A DNA stretch of 64,000 bases from NCBI GenBank assembly GCA_030431675.1, contig JAUIIV010000002.1, positions 124,001 to 188,000 on the forward strand. Reading direction: 5' to 3'. The translations under genes and the position numbers were made by a program. The notes beneath the pieces are model-generated. The model did not search any database. It had not been told where the DNA came from and saw only the letters and a program-made list of their open reading frames with translations. Positions within the stretch are counted from its first letter, which is position 1. Every line of letters starts with the position of its first letter. Positions 1-8,140 of the stretch are shown one piece after another. This stretch comes from Gammaproteobacteria bacterium (GTDB taxonomy: Bacteria > Pseudomonadota > Gammaproteobacteria > UBA6186 > Azoamicaceae).

Positions 1-1110
1 TCACAACAGGCGGTAGTTGAATTACAAGCAGGCAACCCTAAAATACGCGAGATGTGGGAAGCCACCTGTAAAATTTCAAGAATAGCCTTTGAAGAAGTTT
101 ATAAAATATTAGATATAAACTTACAAGAGCGTGGCGAGTCTTTTTATAATGATAAACTACCACAGGTTATAGAGGATTTATCTACTAAAAATTTAATACA
201 AGAATCTGATGGTGCAAAGTGTATTTTCATACCAGGATTTACGAATCGTGAAGGTGAACCGCTACCTCTTATTGTGCAAAAAGGTGATGGTGGCTACAAT
301 TATGCAACAACAGATATCGCAGCATTAAAATACCGTCTGCAACAAGAACAATTTACAGAAAGCAATGGCGCGAATTGGCTTATATACGTTACCGACTCTG
401 GCCAAAGTCAACACTTTTCTATGGTTTTCGCTGCTTGCCAACTAGCAAAATACTATTCTCCTGCAGACGCTAGGGTTGATCATGTTCCTTTTGGTTTAGT
501 ATTACGTACCGATGGCAAAAAATTTAAAACCCGCGATGGCGAAACTTTTCGTTTAATAGATTTGCTACATACTGCGCAGGAAAAAGCTTATGAAAAATTA
601 TCTGCAAGAGAGCATGATTCTCTTAGCACAGATGATCTTGAGTCCATGGCAAAAACACTAGGAATTAACGCAGTTAAATATGCAGACCTGGCGTGTAACC
701 GTATAAGTGATTACACTTTTAGCTTTGACCGGATGCTGCAATTTGAAGGCAATACTGCAGCTTTTATATGTTATGCTTATGTGCGAGTGCAAAGTATTAA
801 GCGTAAGGTTGGGGTTAATATCAGTGACATTAAAGACTCTATCACAATAGAAACTCCGGAAGAAATAGAGTTGGCTTTACTGTTACTACAATTTCCTGAC
901 GTTATTACAGGTTTTACTGACGATTTACTACCAAATCGTTTGACAGAATATTTATACAACGTAGCCGAACAATTTCACGCATTTTTTCATAATTGTAGGG
1001 TTGGTGGCACAGATCAACAAAATAGCCGCCTACTACTTTGCGAAGTTGTAGCAACAGTTCTAGCAAAAGGTATGCAACTACTTGGGCTCAAGCCATTAGA
1101 AAAGATGTAG
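1..1110 (+). CDS. argS: Arginyl-tRNA synthetase, C-terminal part (5' truncated by window edge)
   Basis: Charges tRNA-Arg with arginine in the cytosol. The frame is open from base 1, so the start and the HIGH-type ATP motif lie outside the window; about 369 residues remain of a family usually near 580. Seen: YATTDIAALKYR, the class-I loop DGKKFKTRDGETFRL that stands in for KMSKS in ArgRS, and a C-terminal DALR-type anticodon-binding domain with FEGNTAAFICYAYVR, ending GLKPLEKM. The internal ATG at 52 is not the start. The end is intact. About 100 bases separate it from ubiG. Confidence 0.96.
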   Translation, partial: SQQAVVELQAGNPKIREMWEATCKISRIAFEEVYKILDINLQERGESFYNDKLPQVIEDLSTKNLIQESDGAKCIFIPGFTNREGEPLPLIVQKGDGGYNYATTDIAALKYRLQQEQFTESNGANWLIYVTDSGQSQHFSMVFAACQLAKYYSPADARVDHVPFGLVLRTDGKKFKTRDGETFRLIDLLHTAQEKAYEKLSAREHDSLSTDDLESMAKTLGINAVKYADLACNRISDYTFSFDRMLQFEGNTAAFICYAYVRVQSIKRKVGVNISDIKDSITIETPEEIELALLLLQFPDVITGFTDDLLPNRLTEYLYNVAEQFHAFFHNCRVGGTDQQNSRLLLCEVVATVLAKGMQLLGLKPLEKM

Positions 1111-1212
1111 CATGTAGGCTCATAGCGGTTAGCTAAATTATTTGCAAATTAAATAGCTATTTATCCTAGTTAGGGGTTTATTCTCGACCGCACTAAAAGT
1201 AAAATAAGTTCT

Positions 1213-1917
1213 GTGAAACAAAATACTAATGTTGACCTACAAGAAATTGAGAAGTTTAGCTCATATGCAAAAGTTTGGTGGGATCCCACAGGACCATTTG
1301 CGCCACTACATGCAATTAATCCACCTAGATTACATTTTATTAAAAAACACACTAAACTAGATGGCAAGACGATACTTGATGTAGGCTGTGGTGCAGGAAT
1401 ACTAACTGAAAGTCTTTACGCTGCAGGGGCAAAAACTTCAGGTATCGATGCCAGCGAGAAAGTATTAAATGTAGCTATGGAAAGAGCTAAGGTTAATGAA
1501 TTAACTATAGACTACTTCCACGGTACAATTGAAGAATATTTAACTCGCTCTGAACAACAGTTTGATATTATTACATGTATGGAATTAATCGAGCATGTAC
1601 CTTCCCCTATCCAACTCCTAAAAAATTGTGCAAGCATACTAAAACCTGGAGGGCAGTTTTTTTTATCAACTATTAATCGCACTCCTAAGGCATATTTGTT
1701 TGCGATAATTGGCGCAGAGTATGTATTAAATATTCTGCCAAAAAATACACACCAGTATAAAAAATTTATAAAACCGGCAGAAATGCAAAAGATAATGCAG
1801 GAAGCTGGTCTAAAATTAGAAGATATCTCTGGAATGAATTACAATCCATTTACTAAACACGCAAAGCTGTGCAACAACACTAGTATCAATTATTTAGCAT
1901 ACGCTATCAAAGGGTAA
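1213..1917 (+). CDS. ubiG: Ubiquinone biosynthesis O-methyltransferase UbiG
   Basis: SAM-dependent O-methyltransferase for two steps of ubiquinone synthesis. At 234 residues it has the usual length. Motif I LDVGCGAGILTE (about residue 55) binds SAM, and IITCMELIEHV and LKPGGQFFLSTINRT are typical UbiG strands. The N-terminus KFSSYAKVWWDPTGPFAPLH is the classic UbiG opening, which supports the GTG start; no strong ribosome binding site is visible before it. The next gene follows after 4 bases, giving a ubiG-mupP pair as in Pseudomonas. Confidence 0.95.
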   Translation: MKQNTNVDLQEIEKFSSYAKVWWDPTGPFAPLHAINPPRLHFIKKHTKLDGKTILDVGCGAGILTESLYAAGAKTSGIDASEKVLNVAMERAKVNELTIDYFHGTIEEYLTRSEQQFDIITCMELIEHVPSPIQLLKNCASILKPGGQFFLSTINRTPKAYLFAIIGAEYVLNILPKNTHQYKKFIKPAEMQKIMQEAGLKLEDISGMNYNPFTKHAKLCNNTSINYLAYAIKG

Positions 1918-1921
1918 TATT

Positions 1922-2563
1922 ATGGCTATTTTATTTGACTTTGATGGAACTCTATTTGATACATCACATGATATACACGCCGCAGTTAATCAATTATTAA
2001 AAGAGCAAAACAAACCTGCTATTGATTATGCTTTGGTACGTGGATTAGTTTCTCAAGGTAGCAAGGCAATCTTAGAGAAAGTTACTGAATTACCGGCAGA
2101 ACATCGCGCACGTTTATTAGAAATTTGTTTAGAACATAATTTCCCCAAAAGCTTACCATTCCCTGGGATAGATGAATTGTTAAGTACATTAGATAAGAAA
2201 TCTATACCCTGGGGTATAGTAACAAATAGATCTACAGCTATGACCATGCCTATTCTTGAGTGTAAAGGTTATGCAAAACGTCCGCATTGCATCGTATGTG
2301 GTGACACTACAGATAAATCTAAGCCACATCCTAAGCCATTGTTACATGCGGCAAACTTACTTAATAAACAACCAGAGAATTGTGTATACATAGGGGACGC
2401 AAAAACTGACATTGATGCTGGCAAAGCTGCTGGTATGCAAACTGTTGCCGCAGGTTTTGGTTTTATAAACCCTACAGAGCCAGTTGATAGTTGGCAGGCA
2501 GATTATATTGTAAACAGCCCTGCAGATATTTTACCGTGGATTGAGACATGGCTAGTAGATTAA
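1922..2563 (+). CDS. mupP: HAD-superfamily phosphatase, MupP/Gph type
   Basis: HAD-IA phosphatase of 213 residues. Motif I FDFDGTLFDT carries the nucleophile Asp; motif II is the Thr of GIVTNRST; motif III is the Lys in KSKPHP; motif IV is YIGDAKTDIDAG. Either N-acetylmuramate-6-phosphate phosphatase (MupP, peptidoglycan recycling) or phosphoglycolate phosphatase (Gph). The position directly after ubiG matches mupP in Pseudomonas, which is why I prefer that name; the sequence alone does not settle the substrate. The last 16 bases overlap hpnC, suggesting translational coupling. Confidence 0.8.
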   Translation: MAILFDFDGTLFDTSHDIHAAVNQLLKEQNKPAIDYALVRGLVSQGSKAILEKVTELPAEHRARLLEICLEHNFPKSLPFPGIDELLSTLDKKSIPWGIVTNRSTAMTMPILECKGYAKRPHCIVCGDTTDKSKPHPKPLLHAANLLNKQPENCVYIGDAKTDIDAGKAAGMQTVAAGFGFINPTEPVDSWQADYIVNSPADILPWIETWLVD

Positions 2564-3462
2564 ATAATATTTCCCCAGAGCTCCAAGAAGCATATAGTGC
2601 CTGTGTTAAAATGGCTCATAGCCATTATGAAAATTTTCCTGTTGCATCGCGCTTACTACCAAAGTATTTACGTCGCTCCGTAGCTGCAATCTATACCTTT
2701 GCCCGCACGGCAGATGATATAGCTGACGAAGGAGAATATACTAGAGAACAACGTCTAGAGCGTATGACTAGATTCGAGTCCAACTTATACGATATTCAAT
2801 ATGGCAAACCTCCAAGCGAACCTTTATTCATGGCGCTAAAGCATACTGTAGAAAGCTTTAATTTACCTATACAGTTATTTTATGACCTATTAACAGCTTT
2901 TAGACAAGATATTCTCAAGAGTAGATACCAAAATTTTTCTGAAGTGCATGACTATTGCCATTACTCGGCTAACCCAGTTGGAAGATTGTTGTTACATCTT
3001 TCTGGACAGGCTACGCAGGAGAATTTACAACTATCAGACTATATCTGCACTGGCTTACAACTAATTAATTTTATCCAAGACGTAGAAATAGATGTTTGCA
3101 CAAAAGATCGCTGCTATATACCAACAGATGAATTAACAAATTTTGGTATAAACATTAATGATATAAAGTCACGCCTTAGAACCGAACAATACCGGGAATT
3201 AATTGATTTACAAATTAAACGAGCAGAATCAATTTATAATCAAGGACTAAATCTAAGTAGTAATTTACCAGGTTTTTTTGGATTTGAGATCCGCTATATA
3301 ATTGCTTGTGGTCAACGAGTTATACATAAACTCAAAAAACGTAAGAAGATATACCAACGCCCACGCATGCATAAGATTGATTTGGTGTGGTTATTTTTCT
3401 CGACTTTATTTACAAAGCCTATTAGCCCTACCGCTATTGACCCATTACTGGAACAATTATGA
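2548..3462 (+). CDS. hpnC: Squalene synthesis protein HpnC
   Basis: All-alpha trans-prenyltransferase of 304 residues. In the HpnC/D/E route, HpnC converts presqualene diphosphate to hydroxysqualene. Seen: HYENFPVASRLLP, a family signature, the first Asp-rich motif TADDIADE, and the second, FIQDVEIDVCTKDRCYIP. It starts inside mupP and its last 4 bases overlap hpnD (ATGA), so three squalene genes are probably one transcript with mupP. No squalene-hopene cyclase is in the window, so the end product cannot be named. Confidence 0.92.
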   Translation: MASRLNNISPELQEAYSACVKMAHSHYENFPVASRLLPKYLRRSVAAIYTFARTADDIADEGEYTREQRLERMTRFESNLYDIQYGKPPSEPLFMALKHTVESFNLPIQLFYDLLTAFRQDILKSRYQNFSEVHDYCHYSANPVGRLLLHLSGQATQENLQLSDYICTGLQLINFIQDVEIDVCTKDRCYIPTDELTNFGININDIKSRLRTEQYRELIDLQIKRAESIYNQGLNLSSNLPGFFGFEIRYIIACGQRVIHKLKKRKKIYQRPRMHKIDLVWLFFSTLFTKPISPTAIDPLLEQL

Positions 3463-4322
3463 GCAATCCACAACAATACTGTAAAAAACTTGTTGCTGCT
3501 AGTGGCAGCAGTTTTTATTACAGCTTTATATTTCTACCACCAGAAAAGCGTGATGCTATAATTGCTATCTATGCATTCTGCAGAGAAGTAGATGACATAG
3601 TAGATGAGTGCAAAGATCCACGCATAGCTCAACAAAAAATTATTTGGTGGAATTCTGAAATAGAGCAGTTATACAAAGGCACACCACAACATCCAATTGG
3701 TAAGGCATTATTGCCGGCCGTTAAAAAATTTAATTTACCCAAAGTATGCTTTGACGAAATACTACAAGGCATGGCAATGGACTTACAGTATCAAGGGTAT
3801 AAAACTATAGAAGATTTGCGAGTTTACTGTCATTGTGTTGCGAGCACAGTTGGAATATTAGTCGCAGCAGTCCTAGGCTATAAAAATCAAAACACCATGG
3901 AATATGCAAAAAAACTTGGTATAGCACTACAAATAATCAATATAATTCGTGATATTGGCGAAGATGCACGTCGCGGACGTATATATATCCCGGAAGAAGA
4001 TCTATTAGCTTTTGGCATACAGCCTCAAGAGCTTTTACAGCTTGATATTAAACATCAGGACCGATTCCAGTCACTACTAAAGAAATACTCTCAGGTAGCA
4101 CATAGCTATTTTACAGCTGCTACAGAAGAATTAGCACAAGAAGACAGAGCATCCCAACGTAGTGGCTTGATTATGGCAGCAATATATTTCAAAATCTTGG
4201 CAGAAATAGAACGCAGCGAGTACGACGTCCTTAATCAAAAAATATCGATTACTCCACTTAGAAAACTTTGGACTGCATGGCGCACTTGGAGCAAAGAGCG
4301 CAAACTATGCCTAGCACAATAG
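3459..4322 (+). CDS. hpnD: Presqualene diphosphate synthase HpnD
   Basis: Condenses two farnesyl diphosphates to presqualene diphosphate. 287 residues, same fold as HpnC but a distinct subfamily: GSSFYYSFIFLPPEKR at the N-terminus, first Asp-rich motif REVDDIVDE, second IIRDIGEDARRGRIYIP. Both Mg-binding motifs are complete. It starts in the ATGA overlap with hpnC and its last 16 bases overlap hpnE. It is a paralogue of the upstream HpnC, not a duplicate, since the signatures differ. Confidence 0.93.
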   Translation: MSNPQQYCKKLVAASGSSFYYSFIFLPPEKRDAIIAIYAFCREVDDIVDECKDPRIAQQKIIWWNSEIEQLYKGTPQHPIGKALLPAVKKFNLPKVCFDEILQGMAMDLQYQGYKTIEDLRVYCHCVASTVGILVAAVLGYKNQNTMEYAKKLGIALQIINIIRDIGEDARRGRIYIPEEDLLAFGIQPQELLQLDIKHQDRFQSLLKKYSQVAHSYFTAATEELAQEDRASQRSGLIMAAIYFKILAEIERSEYDVLNQKISITPLRKLWTAWRTWSKERKLCLAQ

Positions 4323-5593
4323 TTATTGGCTCTGGTTGGGCCGGCCTTACATGTTCATATAGGCTCGCTAAAGCAGGCCATAAAGTCACTGTATTAGAAG
4401 CATCCCCAAATATTGGCGGAAGAGCCCGCAGCATTAAATTTAATAGCAATATCGTAGATAATGGACAGCATTTATTAATCGGCGCCTATCATAGCACGAT
4501 ACAATTGATTAAAGAGCTAGGATTAAATCCTGACGATCTATTACTACGTACACCAATGCGTATTTGTATGCGAGGCAGAAGCAGTTTAGATATATCACTC
4601 CCAAAATTACCGACGCCCTATCACGTCCTATGGTCTTTGCTATCGACAAAAGATTTGTCATGGCATGATAAACGCAAAGCACTTAGTCTATGTTATTTTG
4701 TGCAACGCACTAAAGGTAACCTTAGTAATGACTGCAGCGTGGCTGAGCTGTTAAAGACATACAATCAAACAGACAATTTAATCAAGAGTTTATGGGAACC
4801 TCTTGCTTTAGCTGCAATGACGACCCCAATTGAAAGAGCTTCTGCACGTGTTTTTATAAAAGTCTTATCGCAGTGCTTCAGCCTAAATAGCGCCGATAGT
4901 AATTGGCTGTTGCCACGCACAGATTTAACATCATTATTGCCAGAACATATCTCCAGATATTTATACACAATGGGCTCAGAAATTGTGTGTGGTACTGCTG
5001 TCAAAAAATTAGAAATCACACAAAATAATTGTATAAAAGTTTTGACTCGAGCCACGGAATGGCGAGCAGACAACATTGTACTTGCAGTCCCTCCATGGCA
5101 AGCAAAAACTTTATTACCCTTGCCTACATTAGATCTATTTGTTCCTGAACCCATTACTACTGTATATTTACAATCCTCTGATAAAGTAAAACTTCCCTAT
5201 CCCATGATAGGACTCACAGGAACGACTACACAATGGGTTTTTGACCGTCGATTTGCCGATCAACCAAATATACTTAGCGCAATAATTTCAGGTTCTGGAC
5301 AACACTTAGAGACAAATAAGCAGCATCTGGCTCAGCAGGTAGCAGCAGAAATAAACAATATTTTCCCGGGCAAAATAACTTCATATGAAAGTCTAATTAT
5401 AAAAGAAAAGCGTGCAGCCTTTAGCTGTGATGTCAAAATTCAGACACTCCGGCCAACCGCAAAAACTCCTATTAACAATGTTTGGCTTTGTGGAGATTAT
5501 TTACAAACTAATTTGCCTAGTACTTTGGAAGGAGCAGTAATAAGTGGCATGCAAACTGGGGAAGAGATTTTAAAATATATCGCCTCGCTCTAA
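4307..5593 (+). CDS. hpnE: Hydroxysqualene dehydroxylase HpnE
   Basis: FAD-dependent reductive dehydroxylase giving squalene, the third step of the bacterial HpnCDE route. 428 residues from the chosen ATG, which puts the dinucleotide-binding motif VIGSGWAGLTCSYRLAKAG at the very N-terminus as in the family; a longer frame opens at 4268 but would add 13 residues inside hpnD. A GGAG lies about 15 bases upstream. The C-terminus NVWLCGDYL...STLEGAVISGMQTG is the usual FAD-contacting end of amine-oxidase-like flavoproteins. Completes the squalene operon. Confidence 0.92.
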   Translation: MPSTIVIGSGWAGLTCSYRLAKAGHKVTVLEASPNIGGRARSIKFNSNIVDNGQHLLIGAYHSTIQLIKELGLNPDDLLLRTPMRICMRGRSSLDISLPKLPTPYHVLWSLLSTKDLSWHDKRKALSLCYFVQRTKGNLSNDCSVAELLKTYNQTDNLIKSLWEPLALAAMTTPIERASARVFIKVLSQCFSLNSADSNWLLPRTDLTSLLPEHISRYLYTMGSEIVCGTAVKKLEITQNNCIKVLTRATEWRADNIVLAVPPWQAKTLLPLPTLDLFVPEPITTVYLQSSDKVKLPYPMIGLTGTTTQWVFDRRFADQPNILSAIISGSGQHLETNKQHLAQQVAAEINNIFPGKITSYESLIIKEKRAAFSCDVKIQTLRPTAKTPINNVWLCGDYLQTNLPSTLEGAVISGMQTGEEILKYIASL

Positions 5594-5668
5594 CCAATGT
5601 TGTTGACAGTTCAATCTGGTGAGGAAAAAAACCAAGCAAGGCGATATAGCTTTCATCGTAGCGAGCAT

Positions 5669-5704
5669 TTGTCAATTAGTCAAGTAAAGTTGGTGAGCTA
5701 TAAT
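5669..5704 (+). promoter_or_regulatory. Possible promoter for msrB
   Basis: A consensus TATAAT (5699-5704) lies 36 bases before the msrB start. No good -35 sits at 17 bases; TTGTCA at 5669-5674 is too far (24). Supported only by the -10 and by the 147-base gap after hpnE. Confidence 0.3.
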
Positions 5705-5740
5705 CAAGTTAATGGTATCTTTAAGAAGGTAAACGTCAAA

Positions 5741-6250
5741 ATGTCTACTAGACTTAAAAAATTTATGCTTTTATGTTCTGCAACTGTAATCTTTTTTACA
5801 CCCATTGTATCATGCGCAGTATCCGTAAAAGCTAAACCGTCGGAGCAGCCTATGAAAATTGACAAAAGCAAAAAAGAGTGGAAAGAAATCTTACCTAAAG
5901 ACGTCTTTCATGTGACGCGCGAGTCTGGTACAGAGCGTGCTTTTACTGGCAAATACGACAAATTTTTTGAGCAAGGGACTTACATATGTAGCAACTGCAA
6001 AAATCAATTATTTGACTCCAAAACTAAGTATGATTCTGGCTCTGGCTGGCCAAGCTTTTACGACTACGCCAACCAATATAGCATCGAGACTAAACTAGAC
6101 AAAGGTAACCTATTCCTACCGGACCGCACAGAAGTGGTTTGTTGGCGTTGTGGAGCACACCTAGGTCATGTTTTCGATGACGGACCACAGCCAACTGGGT
6201 TACGCTACTGTATTAATTCCTTAGCACTATCCTTTGAGCCAGCCCAATAA
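5741..6250 (+). CDS. msrB: Peptide-methionine (R)-S-oxide reductase MsrB, exported, likely lipoprotein
   Basis: Reduces methionine-R-sulfoxide in oxidised proteins. 169 residues from ATG 5741, which has AGAAGG about 12 bases upstream; the longer frame from 5597 would hide the signal peptide. Residues 1-25 form a Lys-rich start, a hydrophobic core and the lipobox-like IVSC, so it is probably a lipidated envelope protein. The core has both zinc CxxC pairs (CSNC, CWRC), SGSGWPSFYD, GAHLGHVFDDGP and the catalytic Cys of RYCINSLAL. Envelope location suggests repair of oxidised surface proteins; lipidation is inferred. Confidence 0.92.
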   Translation: MSTRLKKFMLLCSATVIFFTPIVSCAVSVKAKPSEQPMKIDKSKKEWKEILPKDVFHVTRESGTERAFTGKYDKFFEQGTYICSNCKNQLFDSKTKYDSGSGWPSFYDYANQYSIETKLDKGNLFLPDRTEVVCWRCGAHLGHVFDDGPQPTGLRYCINSLALSFEPAQ

Positions 6251-6263
6251 GATATGCTATAGT
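6234..6263 (+). promoter_or_regulatory. Candidate extended -10 promoter giving a near-leaderless coaBC mRNA
   Basis: TTGAGC (6234-6239), an 18-base spacer and TATAGT (6258-6263) preceded by an extended -10 TG (6255-6256). The coaBC ATG at 6270 begins 7 bases after the -10, so transcription would start at or next to the start codon. No ribosome binding site is visible before the ATG. Confidence 0.4.
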
Positions 6264-6269
6264 CGCAAC

Positions 6270-7499
6270 ATGACTAACTATCTGGCAAACAAAAAGGTCC
6301 TAATCGGCATTTGTGGTGGCATTGCTGCCTACAAAGTACTTGACTTAATTCGGCGCTTACGAGAGCAAAACGCTGAGGTCCGCACTATTTTGACTACAAA
6401 TGCAGAGCAATTTGTTACACCATTATCTGTACATGCCTTGTCAGGAGAGCCCGTGCGTAGCGATCCAATGCAGCATATAGAACTAGCACGCTGGGCAGAT
6501 ATATTTTTAGTTGCACCTGCAACAGCCAACTTTATCGCTAAGGCCGCCCATGGCTTGGCAGATGATCTCCTTAGCAGCACATATCTAGCAACTGATGCAC
6601 CTGTACTTATAGCACCAGCTATGAACCAACAAATGTGGGAGCATCTAGGCACCCAGGAAAATATCAAGAACCTACAAGAACACAGCAGTAAAATTATTGG
6701 TCCTGCGATAGGTAGCCAAGCCTGTGGCGAATATGGGCCTGGACGCATGATAGAGCCTAACCAAATACTCGATTATTTAAACCAACAATTTATGCCGCGA
6801 GTACTAGAGGGAAAAAGAATACTGATTACTGCTGGGCCTACCCTAGAAGCAATTGATCCAGTGCGGTTTATTAGCAACCATAGCACCGGAAAAATGGGCT
6901 ATGCATTAGCGCAAGCAGCTATCCAGCTCGGCGCAAAAGTTACCCTGATCAGTGGCCCAACAAATATAACACCCCCACGCCAAGCTAAAAATATCTCGCT
7001 AACAACTGCAGAAGAGATGCTTAATGCAGTATTAGAAAATATTACGAACCAGGATGTTTTTATTTCTTGCGCTGCAGTGACAGATTACCGGCCAAAAACA
7101 CCCTCAAAGCATAAAATCAAGAAATCTATGGCCGAAACTAATATATTGTTAGAGCCAACTACAGATATTTTGGCAACCGTTGCAAAACTTCCGAACAAAC
7201 CATTTTTAATTGGTTTTGCAGCTGAAACAGAACAGCTTGTCACCAACGCCACCACAAAGATGCAAAACAAGGGGTTAGATATTATAGTTGCCAACAGCGT
7301 AGCTAACGGTCAAGGCTTTGCACAAGATTATAATGAAGCCACTTTAATTAGAAAAAACCACAATCGAATTAAAATCGCAAAACAATCTAAACTATCGTTA
7401 GCTTTTGAAATATTTCACGAGATATCCCATATCTTCTGCGAAACTCCTCAAAATTTCTTAAAGGATCGCCTCGCAAATGAGTTCGCAAAAAGCACATAA
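6270..7499 (+). CDS. coaBC: Bifunctional phosphopantothenoylcysteine decarboxylase/synthetase CoaBC
   Basis: Two consecutive steps of coenzyme A synthesis. 409 residues. The N-terminal flavin-binding decarboxylase has GICGGIAAYK, the catalytic His in DPMQHIELARWAD and the substrate clamp PAMNQQMWEH; the C-terminal synthetase begins near residue 185 with ILITAGPTLEAIDPVRFISN and has FISCAAVTDYRP and GFAAET. Start at ATG 6270 rather than the TTG at 6234. The family normally ends around the HEI at about 7430; about 20 further residues have no family counterpart and lie in the tail-to-tail overlap with the next gene. Confidence 0.95.
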   Translation: MTNYLANKKVLIGICGGIAAYKVLDLIRRLREQNAEVRTILTTNAEQFVTPLSVHALSGEPVRSDPMQHIELARWADIFLVAPATANFIAKAAHGLADDLLSSTYLATDAPVLIAPAMNQQMWEHLGTQENIKNLQEHSSKIIGPAIGSQACGEYGPGRMIEPNQILDYLNQQFMPRVLEGKRILITAGPTLEAIDPVRFISNHSTGKMGYALAQAAIQLGAKVTLISGPTNITPPRQAKNISLTTAEEMLNAVLENITNQDVFISCAAVTDYRPKTPSKHKIKKSMAETNILLEPTTDILATVAKLPNKPFLIGFAAETEQLVTNATTKMQNKGLDIIVANSVANGQGFAQDYNEATLIRKNHNRIKIAKQSKLSLAFEIFHEISHIFCETPQNFLKDRLANEFAKST

Positions 7500-8055
7500 A
7501 AGCACCAAGCACATCACCAGTGTACAAATAACAGAAACCAAGATAATTTGTAGATTCCAAGCACTGTGTAACCTCGGCAGCAGTATATATGATGCTATAA
7601 CCACTGGCTTGTCTTTGCAAACACCCAAACCCTATCAAGCGACATAAACCTGTCCAAAACATAGCACGTCTATCTTCCTGGAAGGCATTAAAAATATCTG
7701 CTCTAGCAGCAGTACCGGCAATATCGCCCGCAACATATTTACGCAATAGTTCTAAACCTTTTATACGATAAGAAACAAGCCATCTCTCTACACATCTTGG
7801 ATTTGTTAAAACAGTATCACCAACAATCATAGGTTGCTGAGCTTGAAAGCTATTGCGAGCAGTTAGCATGGATTTACCTAATGGCTCGTGCTGTTTACGC
7901 ATTGTAGCTAATCTCTCTGCAAATGCAGAGCCACCTGCAACTGTAGTAACCCCAGTACTCTTATTACTAGACACAAGACTACTATCTTGTGTTGGCACTG
8001 ATGGCATAGCAATTTGTGGGTGCATTGGAGTACTAGTATCAGATGGGATAGCCAT
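7387..8055 (-). CDS. Orphan protein of unknown function, possible secreted or effector protein
   Basis: 222 residues, not recognised. It has a good ribosome binding site (TGAGGAAAC directly before the ATG) and a TATACT -10 candidate at 8070-8075, which supports a real gene. Residues 1-45 are rich in Ser, Thr, Pro and Val and probably disordered; the rest is compact, Cys-containing and probably helical (ERWLVSYRIKGLELLRKYV, FEEFRRRYGISREIFQKL). No signal peptide or membrane segment. The 3' end runs 113 bases into coaBC on the opposite strand, as if acquired or extended into the coaBC tail. A disordered N-terminus plus helical body would suit an effector, but that is speculation. Confidence 0.65.
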   Translation of the reverse strand: MAIPSDTSTPMHPQIAMPSVPTQDSSLVSSNKSTGVTTVAGGSAFAERLATMRKQHEPLGKSMLTARNSFQAQQPMIVGDTVLTNPRCVERWLVSYRIKGLELLRKYVAGDIAGTAARADIFNAFQEDRRAMFWTGLCRLIGFGCLQRQASGYSIIYTAAEVTQCLESTNYLGFCYLYTGDVLGAFMCFLRTHLRGDPLRNFEEFRRRYGISREIFQKLTIV

Positions 8056-8140
8056 GTTTCCTCAGTTAAAGTATAAAGTGAATTATTAGCGCACACATGT
8101 TAACATAATTTACCTAAATGTCACTAGGAGCATACCTAAC

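Noticed and set aside
1111-1212. Terminator after argS
   Set aside because: Only imperfect AT-rich symmetry and no T-run after a stable stem.
4765-5154. 129-codon open frame on - opposite hpnE
   Set aside because: Shadow of a well-supported gene; no ribosome binding site and no family pattern.
6329-6748. 139-codon open frame on - opposite coaBC
   Set aside because: Shadow; lies over the essential decarboxylase domain.
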